Assembly (NCBI GenBank): GCA_002696685.1
Contig: NZSI01000067.1
Coordinates: 7,573 to 19,865 of the forward strand
DNA: 12,293 nt
From: Chloroflexota bacterium
GTDB lineage: Bacteria; Chloroflexota; Dehalococcoidia; SAR202; UBA826
Direction: 5' to 3'
Part shown: piece by piece, positions 8,072-12,293 of the stretch
Position numbering within the stretch: position 1 is the first letter of the stretch
How the letters are laid out: every line of letters starts with the position of its first letter
Made by a program: the position numbers and the translations under genes
The notes under the pieces: generated by a model
What the model was told of the DNA's origin: nothing
Databases searched by the model: none
Seen by the model: only the letters and a program-made list of their open reading frames with translations

Positions 8072-8322
8072 TGCAAGATACTCCTATCCGATCTAAAAAA
8101 TCCTTTGGCAACTAAGAGCGATTATAATCCTTATGGGATCACTTTTTACTATGATCAACGTAAATAACGCGGCCTATTAGTACACTTTCTGAGGCGCTAT
8201 AGCGCGCAAATTAACCCGAATTAGTCAAAAGTGGTTTTTAAATCCCCTTTAAAGATACGAAAAGATACTAGGCATTCACATTTCAGTGGTTGAAGCTATG
8301 AACTTCCAAAAATACTTCAGCC
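8072..8322. other. Intergenic region with a 12-base GC-rich palindrome
   Basis: This 250-base spacer holds the candidate promoter for the gamma-glutamyltransferase gene, the T-tail of the lipoprotein terminator, and a perfect 12-base palindrome GCGCTATAGCGC at 8194-8205, which stands out in A+T-rich surroundings. It may be an operator or a small cruciform. No gene is seen here on either strand. Confidence 0.35.
8121..8126 (-). promoter_or_regulatory. Candidate -10 box for the gamma-glutamyltransferase gene
   Basis: A perfect TATAAT on the minus strand, about 50 bases before the TTG start at 8071. The 8-base palindrome ATTATAAT also gives the same box on the plus strand at 8123-8128. No matching -35 is seen 16-18 bases upstream, so support is limited. 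Confidence 0.3.
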
Positions 8323-8336
8323 TTAATTAAGGCTGA
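8308..8336 (-). terminator. Intrinsic terminator overlapping the lipoprotein stop codon
   Basis: A perfect 20-base palindrome (8317-8336, arms TCAGCC and GGCTGA around TTAATTAA) is followed on the minus strand by AGTA and five T (8308-8312). The TAA stop of the lipoprotein gene (8323-8325) sits inside the hairpin, so a ribosome reaching the stop would disturb the fold. Confidence 0.7.
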
Positions 8337-8850
8337 GAATCCCAGATCCTAAATCATCCCTCAATGTCTTATACAAGTTAGCCCTATTTTCATAGCTCAT
8401 TCCATCCCCATCCCAGGTCCGTACCCTAATAATTACATTCCTATCAAAAATCCATAGATCTTCATTATTGGCTATAAACCTTTGAACATCAGAATTGTAG
8501 TCGGAGTCTGGGCTAACAAGACTCAGTTTATATCCTCTCGAACAATCCGGATTTCTTTGGCAGACCGATTCCGCATCGAGGCCGCTTTCGAGGACATCAA
8601 TTAATAGCTTCTGATAACCTCCCGGATCTGGCATCCCATCTTTGTTTCCCTTCAAAGTACAATCCATCCGACGAAGATGATGTTCTGAATAAAAATAGCC
8701 TCGAGAGGCAAGGTTTTTAGTTGGAGAATATTTGAAGCAATCTTCGATATCGTGTTCAGTCAATGCAGCCGATACACTCTCGACATTTTCAAAGTCAGGC
8801 GCGCAAGCAGTCATTGTCAATAGAGCCAAAGCAACAACTAAATATTTCAT
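8323..8850 (-). CDS. Putative lipoprotein of unknown function
   Basis: A 175-residue protein with a short basic start (MKY), a hydrophobic core (residues 4-13) and a lipobox-like end TMTAC, which makes Cys16 the likely lipid-attached residue; Met at -3 is a slight departure from the usual Leu. After cleavage the protein is outside the membrane. Cys38, Cys64, Cys97 and Cys103 could form two disulfides. I recognise no domain. GAGGAGA lies about 14 bases before the ATG, too far for a normal ribosome binding site, while TATAAT lies 6 bases before it, so the message may be leaderless. It lies 107 bases downstream of the membrane-protein gene at 9488 on the same strand. Confidence 0.75.
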   Translation of the reverse strand: MKYLVVALALLTMTACAPDFENVESVSAALTEHDIEDCFKYSPTKNLASRGYFYSEHHLRRMDCTLKGNKDGMPDPGGYQKLLIDVLESGLDAESVCQRNPDCSRGYKLSLVSPDSDYNSDVQRFIANNEDLWIFDRNVIIRVRTWDGDGMSYENRANLYKTLRDDLGSGILSLN

Positions 8851-8856
8851 GAAATT

Positions 8857-8862
8857 ATTATA
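8857..8862 (-). promoter_or_regulatory. TATAAT box placing transcription start at the lipoprotein ATG
   Basis: A perfect -10 hexamer ends 6 bases before the ATG at 8850, so transcription from it would begin at about the A of the start codon. No good -35 lies at the right distance. Confidence 0.35.
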
Positions 8863-8924
8863 GGTCTCCTCAGTACAAAACCTTTTTCACTATGATTCCT
8901 GGGTTTTAGCTTCAGTATTATCCT

Positions 8925-8942
8925 GGCAAAAACGTCTTTGCC
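8925..8942 (-). other. Inverted repeat after the 9488 gene
   Basis: GGCAAA (8925-8930) and TTTGCC (8937-8942) can form a 6-base stem with a 6-base loop, 15 bases past the stop codon of the minus-strand gene above. There is no T-run, so it is at best a weak terminator or a transcript-stabilising hairpin. Confidence 0.3.
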
Positions 8943-8957
8943 TTTGAAGATCCCAAG

Positions 8958-9488
8958 TTAGGATTGTACCAGCGAAATTGATTGAGCAGCAGACTCTGGT
9001 ACCGGCTGACCTTCTAACTTTTCGTACACATCATCAGCAAGCTCTAGAAGGGCTGGTTGATTCAGTATTCCTCTACCCCATCTCACATAGTATTGACGGC
9101 CGCCAATTGAATCCATAAAGGCATCAAACCTTCTAATAAAGTAGCCTAATACCCTGTCCCTCCTCTTTAAACGCCACTCAATATTCGTCAACAAGTAACC
9201 AGCCCTAAAATAGGTTGTTATTACATCGAGATCCGATTTATTTAGGCCATTGAGACCTTCATCTCTTGACGCATACACCTTTCGGAGTGAATCACTTGTG
9301 ATTCTTGAATGCAGATGTTCTTGAAATAGCGCATATGATGATAGAGATAACTCTCTTTCCGCATCCTCATGAGCCCGATCAAGAGCTTTTCTTTGAAGTA
9401 TTATCTGGGCTGCGAGAAAAATCGCTAAAATTAACGTGGCGAGCCCCGTACCTATTTGTGCCAGAGCAACAACTGGTTCCCAATCCAT
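8958..9488 (-). CDS. Membrane-anchored hypothetical protein
   Basis: A 176-residue protein with one N-terminal membrane helix (about residues 9-31, AQIGTGLATLILAIFLAAQ) followed by a charged stretch (32-50, rich in Arg, Glu and Ala) likely to be a short coiled coil, then a helical soluble domain containing YFRAGYLLTN, RRFDAF and YYVRWGRGIL. This layout resembles small membrane proteins of unknown function that are common in marine bacteria; I cannot name a family. The helix is not a cleavable signal, so the soluble part is probably cytoplasmic (inference from the basic residues after the helix). AAAGGAG lies 7 bases before the ATG, which settles the start. It diverges from the small gene at 9607. 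Confidence 0.8.
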   Translation of the reverse strand: MDWEPVVALAQIGTGLATLILAIFLAAQIILQRKALDRAHEDAERELSLSSYALFQEHLHSRITSDSLRKVYASRDEGLNGLNKSDLDVITTYFRAGYLLTNIEWRLKRRDRVLGYFIRRFDAFMDSIGGRQYYVRWGRGILNQPALLELADDVYEKLEGQPVPESAAQSISLVQS

Positions 9489-9594
9489 GACATATCTCCT
9501 TTACTCTATTTTCAGGAATAGTGCCACAGATGAAAAAAGAAGTTTCAGGGGCTTAAATATTTCTCCATGTGCGTCGATGACAGAAGTGCGTGCT

Positions 9595-9600
9595 TATAAT
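9595..9600 (+). promoter_or_regulatory. TATAAT box placing transcription start at the 44-residue ORF
   Basis: A perfect -10 hexamer followed by 6 bases and then ATG at 9607. An ATGACA at 9577-9582 resembles a -35 but is only 12 bases away, too close for a standard promoter. Confidence 0.35.
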
Positions 9601-9606
9601 TGGGGC

Positions 9607-9741
9607 ATGAACTCGTTCAAGTGGAAAGGAATCCCAGTAACCATTCCTAGTTCAAAAAAAGAATGGCTACTATTTGTGCTTCTACCACTGATATTTGTGA
9701 TAGCTGCAAACCTTGCTTTTTTGATATTTGGGTCAGTCTAA
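9607..9741 (+). CDS. Small single-pass membrane protein (44 residues)
   Basis: The protein begins MNSFKWKGIP, has a short charged segment (SSKKEW, 15-20) and a strong membrane helix (about 21-42, LLFVLLPLIFVIAANLAFLI), ending GSV. Positive residues before the helix suggest that the N-terminus faces the cytoplasm. An in-frame ATG at 9577 would add 10 residues and the frame is open back to 9436, but that region overlaps the divergent gene and reads as non-membrane filler. Neither ATG has a normal ribosome binding site; the one at 9607 has TATAAT 6 bases upstream, which favours a leaderless start there. Its stop lies 7 bases from the convergent stop of the next gene, with the palindrome AAACCGGTTT (9741-9750) between them. 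Function unknown. The clear helix and tight packing argue for a real gene. Confidence 0.5.
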   Translation: MNSFKWKGIPVTIPSSKKEWLLFVLLPLIFVIAANLAFLIFGSV

Positions 9742-9748
9742 AACCGGT

Positions 9749-10060
9749 TTAGGATATGGCCTTAAACACAATCCGAGACCTGTTGGTGGCAAAGGGACGT
9801 ATACGTGTTATCCAGTCACCCTTGTCTGACGCGGATTCCCAAGCATCGGTGCCGGGTAGATCTGGTGAAGACATTCCATAAATAGCAAGATACTTGGCTA
9901 CACCATCAGTGTCGCCCCCTTCAAGTTTATATCTAGTGCAACTGGACACCCCTTTCACACTGAGAATATTGGGGATGTGCTGTGTGTCGTATATACGATT
10001 GAAGTCCTTCTCCAATTCAGAAGGTATATCCATTTGAACAAGGTAAATATAATCTGCCAC
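9749..10060 (-). CDS. Small ferredoxin-like-fold protein (EthD/Dabb-like)
   Basis: A 103-residue protein with the pattern of dimeric alpha/beta-barrel proteins: strand YIYLVQMDIP (4-13), helix ELEKDFNRIYDTQHIPNIL (15-33) ending in an H-[IV]-P-x-[IL] motif, strand SSCTRYKLEG (39-48), strand YLAIYGMS (57-64) and a helix with a C-terminal strand RSRIVFKAI (94-102). Proteins of this fold form dimers and act as small oxygenases, isomerases or stress proteins; which one applies cannot be read from the sequence. The start is GTG, with AGGAG about 11 bases upstream; no ATG or TTG lies closer in frame. No signal peptide. Confidence 0.7.
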   Translation of the reverse strand: MADYIYLVQMDIPSELEKDFNRIYDTQHIPNILSVKGVSSCTRYKLEGGDTDGVAKYLAIYGMSSPDLPGTDAWESASDKGDWITRIRPFATNRSRIVFKAIS

Positions 10061-10238
10061 AGGAATGGAATCTCCTCTAAAACGAACTCAAAGTCCGATA
10101 AATCATCACTTGCTACGGTTCTCAATTGATACTGTCAGATGCTCCCAGAAAATACAAATCGCGGATTTATGACTGGTGGTTAGGGAATGTTATTGACTTT
10201 AAGGTGAGTTAATTCCTCAGAAAACTAATCTCCTAGAC
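10061..10238. other. Intergenic region without a recognised gene
   Basis: The spacer between two minus-strand genes carries only the ribosome binding site of the gene at 10060 and no clear terminator or promoter for it. A TTGACT at 10194-10199 on the plus strand has no partner gene. Confidence 0.4.
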
Positions 10239-10604
10239 CTATAAACAATCTTCATCCCAGATAGCCGTAACCGCCTTTGTAGATTCACGTACCTGCCATT
10301 CTCCAGTGGAGTGAGCGCCCTGGGCAGGTGAGTGGCGATAATATACGGTCCATCCCCCCATAGTGGTTTTGCCTTCAAAAAAATCAGGGTATTCAATGTA
10401 ATGGGAATTGGCATCACAATTGTCACTTATGTAGCTTTTTACTAAAGTGATCGCCTCATCAGGCTCCATTTCTGTTTCCCAGCTCATCTGTTTCTTTTGG
10501 CTGCTAGTAGCATTTTTAGATGAAGTATCTTCAGTATTGGAGTCACCTCCGCAAGCCGCTAAAAGTAGCGTACTAACTATTAAAAACAACACAGCTTTTT
10601 TCAT
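10239..10604 (-). CDS. Small lipoprotein of unknown function
   Basis: A 121-residue lipoprotein. MKK is followed by a hydrophobic run (4-16) and the perfect lipobox LLAAC, so Cys18 should carry the lipid. A Ser/Thr/Asn-rich linker (20-38) leads to a small domain with Cys63 and Cys120, which may form a disulfide, and aromatic motifs GGWTVYYR (83-90) and GEWQVRE (101-107). This pattern recalls small exported proteins of unknown function. I chose the second of two tandem ATGs (10604), since GGGGAGA ends 5 bases before it; the ATG at 10607 is also possible. A longer frame to 10670 exists but puts 22 residues ahead of the signal peptide, so it is unlikely. Confidence 0.78.
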   Translation of the reverse strand: MKKAVLFLIVSTLLLAACGGDSNTEDTSSKNATSSQKKQMSWETEMEPDEAITLVKSYISDNCDANSHYIEYPDFFEGKTTMGGWTVYYRHSPAQGAHSTGEWQVRESTKAVTAIWDEDCL

Positions 10605-10710
10605 CATGTTCTCCCCACACACTAGGAACCACCATGTTCCAGCATTATTTGTTGTTGAATGTGGAATCATTGAATCACGTTATTAAGCAATATATCTTTC
10701 CCTCATATAA
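10605..10710. other. Spacer before the recombinase relic
   Basis: A+T-rich sequence containing the lipoprotein's ribosome binding site (about 10609-10615). I see no clear promoter box or inverted repeat, and no attachment-site-like repeat that can be paired with the far side of the relic. Confidence 0.3.
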
Positions 10711-10989
10711 TTAGGAAGCTCCTTCTATCGTAACGTAACCTCAAGTGGTTGCCAAAGTGGTTCCAAGCTTGGTGGGCTAGTCAATAAGTTTAGGAACCGG
10801 TCTGGCCAGGCTGGTGTTGACTCGCATACCCATTCCTTTAGACATCACTTTGCTACAAAACTCCTTGAGAATGGCGTCAACATCAAGACAATACAGGGGC
10901 TATAACGACATGCAAATCTAGATACCGCGCAAGTCTATCTGTCCGTTACGGGTGAGCATCTACATGATGCGGTAGGACTGCTAGGCTAA
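10711..10989 (+). pseudogene. Decayed C-terminal end of a tyrosine recombinase/integrase
   Basis: In the frame running through 10825, the plus strand reads HTHSFRHHFATKLLENG, then VNIKTIQGL, a TAA stop (10903-10905), then RHANLDTAQVYLSVTGEH and a final TAA at 10987. This is the catalytic end of a tyrosine recombinase: the H-x2-R-H box, the position where family members read L-G-H (here stop-R-H, so only the His survives), and the nucleophile Tyr of VYLSV. No start and no N-terminal or core-binding domain exist upstream; a stop at 10708 ends the frame. Family-like sequence is recognisable from about 10771 (LGGLVNKF). The gene therefore has lost its N-terminal part and carries a nonsense codon. 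It marks a past integration of a phage, integron or genomic island, or a decayed XerC/D-like enzyme. Confidence 0.8.
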
Positions 10990-11131
10990 ATTAGTAAAAA
11001 CCCCAAAAACATACCTCTATAACAGTTTCTAATTTCAACTAAAGGATTTTAAAATACCTCGAAGATTACTTTTAAGTAGTTTAGGAAATCCCAGTTTAGT
11101 CTATCTGGGTTTCGAATAAATTGGAGATATT
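10990..11131 (+). promoter_or_regulatory. Leader region of the six-helix membrane protein gene
   Basis: The spacer contains a small hairpin CCCAG (11090-11094) with CTGGG (11105-11109), and GGAG 5 bases before the ATG at 11132. A TAAAAT at 11050-11055 could serve as a -10 box, without a clear -35. Confidence 0.3.
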
Positions 11132-11791
11132 ATGAACTCTAAAACTCTAAGTAGCTGGATGTTGATGGCCGGACCTATTGTGTTCTTTGTGGTCATTATA
11201 GGTGTGTGGGGTGCGGTGATTGGCGAGGGAGAGACTGCCGCAGAGAATGTGGCCAATATCATTGATAAGCCAACGTTGGCTTCAATACTCGTCATGATAG
11301 GCAGCATAGCATATGTTTCAATATTTGTAGGGTATGCACTTACGGCCTGGTCTAGAGCTGACGGATCCACAACGGCCGGCACACTCGCATCTGTAGCTAG
11401 TCTGATTTTTGTCGGTATTGCTGCGATATCCATGGGATTTACCGGAGCTCATTTTGGAGTTATCGGTGGAGGTGAGGAAGACGCAGTAGAATCTGCCTGG
11501 GTCATGGCGGTAATTGACAATGGTCTCTCGTCAACGTTTTGGTTTTGGGCACTAGGTAACATCATTTTAGGGGCTGCGCTTTTTATTGAGAAGAAAATTA
11601 ACAATATAGGACCACTATTGTTAATTCTTTGGGGAGTTCTAATAGTGCTTATGCACTTTACGGTAGAAATTGAAGACTTCCCAAGGGTTATTGGAATGAT
11701 CATATTTATGGGAATGATGGTCGTTACTATTGTGTTTGGATTTTTTAACCTGAAGTCAGAATCTGTGTCAACGGGAAAATCTGAAGCCTAA
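11132..11791 (+). CDS. Six-helix membrane protein of unknown function
   Basis: A 219-residue integral membrane protein with about six predicted helices near residues 8-30, 48-72, 81-106, 124-150, 158-176 and 184-207. Loops carry few charges, and one acidic stretch (GGGEEDAVESAW, 112-123) lies between helices three and four. The C-terminal tail (ESVSTGKSEA) is hydrophilic. Small residues (Gly, Ala, Ser) are frequent within helices, as in tightly packed channels or DUF-type membrane proteins; I recognise no transporter signature. GGAG is 5 bases before the ATG. It stands alone on the plus strand, convergent with the MFS gene, and follows the recombinase relic. Confidence 0.85.
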   Translation: MNSKTLSSWMLMAGPIVFFVVIIGVWGAVIGEGETAAENVANIIDKPTLASILVMIGSIAYVSIFVGYALTAWSRADGSTTAGTLASVASLIFVGIAAISMGFTGAHFGVIGGGEEDAVESAWVMAVIDNGLSSTFWFWALGNIILGAALFIEKKINNIGPLLLILWGVLIVLMHFTVEIEDFPRVIGMIIFMGMMVVTIVFGFFNLKSESVSTGKSEA

Positions 11792-11804
11792 ATTTGGTCT
11801 CGGA

Positions 11805-11827
11805 GGGGCGTCTAAAACAGGCGCCCC
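11805..11827 (+). terminator. Hairpin between convergent genes
   Basis: GGGGCGTC (11805-11812) pairs with GGCGCCCC (11820-11827), an 8-base stem including one G-T pair, around the loop TAAAACA, 13 bases after the membrane-protein stop codon. No T-run follows on either strand, so it may mark a transcript end without being a classical intrinsic terminator. Confidence 0.5.
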
Positions 11828-11920
11828 AAACCTCAAGACATTACCCGCCTGAAGACAGGATTAATAAACAGTATTCAAGAAAGTGTTTACAGAGAAAGTC
11901 TGAATAATAGAAAAATATTA

Positions 11921-12293
11921 CTATAGTTGCTGTGTTAACTTCCGAGGTTTTTTGACAAACAGCATTAGGAAGGCGCCAAAAAAGGTCAAGATTGCGAACA
12001 CGGAGAATGGGATTACATAAGAATTTGTAGTATCAAACATATAGCCGGCAAACAGGGGTGCCCCAATCATACCTATATTCATTGGGAACTGGGATATGCC
12101 CATGATCGTTGCAAAGGCCTTTCGCCCGAAATATTCTCCCCGGATAGCTGTGGTTAATGGGTTACGTCCACCGAATCCTATTCCATACAGTACGGCAAAA
12201 AGGTAGGCCAAGAGTACAGAGTCTGCGAACGCAATTATTGTTATGGCGATTCCCTGGATAGCAAGAAATATGGCGATCATAAGAGTTTTGGGA
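11921..12293 (-). CDS. MFS transporter, C-terminal part (start beyond the right edge)
   Basis: The C-terminal 124 codons of a major facilitator permease; the frame remains open through the right edge, so the ATG at 12280 is internal. Visible features: a helix with YLFAVLYGIGFGGRNPLTTA, the motif RGEYFGRKAFATIMG, a glycine-rich helix (MNIGMIGAPLFAGYMFD) and a last helix (FAILTFFGAFLMLFV) ending in KKPRK. These match the last three to four helices of marine MFS permeases often annotated as monocarboxylate- or oxalate/formate-like carriers. Substrate cannot be told from this part. The gene ends 129 bases from the convergent six-helix protein gene; a weak A/T-rich stem with a five-T run follows its stop. 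Confidence 0.9.
   Translation of the reverse strand, partial: PKTLMIAIFLAIQGIAITIIAFADSVLLAYLFAVLYGIGFGGRNPLTTAIRGEYFGRKAFATIMGISQFPMNIGMIGAPLFAGYMFDTTNSYVIPFSVFAILTFFGAFLMLFVKKPRKLTQQL

Noticed and set aside
9436..9606. Extension of the 44-residue protein to 101 residues
   Set aside because: The extra part overlaps the start of the divergent gene and its ribosome binding site and shows no membrane or domain character.
10741..10766. Near-repeat of AAGTGGTT (also at 8229)
   Set aside because: Three copies of an 8-base A/G/T word, with no regular spacing or flanking symmetry, fit chance in this composition.
11101..11433. 110-codon minus-strand frame
   Set aside because: Antisense to the N-terminal helices of the six-helix membrane protein, which has a proper ribosome binding site.
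1..12293. tRNA, rRNA or CRISPR array
   Set aside because: No cloverleaf with a CCA-type end, no rRNA-like conserved block and no spaced direct repeats were found by eye on either strand.

Overview
This 12.3-kb window is protein-coding bacterial chromosome, A+T-leaning by eye. It has no rRNA, tRNA, CRISPR array or intact insertion sequence. The gene mix suggests a marine Chloroflexota bacterium of the SAR202/Dehalococcoidia type: two DUF1800 proteins, an NHL-repeat propeller, a reductive-dehalogenase-like Fe-S protein, an epoxide-hydrolase-type alpha/beta hydrolase, a gamma-glutamyltransferase-like enzyme and an MFS permease. That placement is an inference from gene content; no marker gene confirms it.

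Left part (1-5336). A DUF1800 gene runs off the left edge on the minus strand. Diverging from it is a plus-strand gene (1551-2807) for a cytoplasmic protein related to reductive dehalogenases, with two complete [4Fe-4S] motifs. A second, full-length DUF1800 gene (3882-5336, minus) is followed after 25 bases by an NHL-repeat gene (2861-3856, minus), probably as one transcript. The NHL gene ends at a strong hairpin terminator that lies between it and the convergent dehalogenase-like gene.

Middle part (5483-8071, minus). An alpha/beta hydrolase with an Asp nucleophile (GFDWG) lies downstream of a gamma-glutamyltransferase-family enzyme that starts at TTG behind a strong ribosome binding site. 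The hydrolase, the DUF1800/NHL pair and the dehalogenase-like protein could all act on small organic molecules, but nothing in the sequence proves a shared pathway.

Right part (8323-12293). Here there are small genes of unknown role: two lipoproteins, a one-helix membrane protein with a coiled-coil-like stretch, a 44-residue membrane peptide, a small ferredoxin-like-fold (EthD/Dabb-like) protein, a six-helix membrane protein and the C-terminal part of an MFS permease. Between 10711 and 10989 lies the decayed C-terminal end of a tyrosine recombinase, interrupted by an in-frame stop, which marks a past integration event. Two genes here (lipoprotein at 8850, 44-residue peptide at 9607) have a perfect TATAAT exactly 6 bases before the ATG, which suggests leaderless transcripts.

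I see no convincing new defence or biosynthetic system. The best leads are the dehalogenase-like protein between DUF1800 paralogues, the altered substrate pocket of the gamma-glutamyltransferase homologue, the recombinase relic and the possible leaderless starts.
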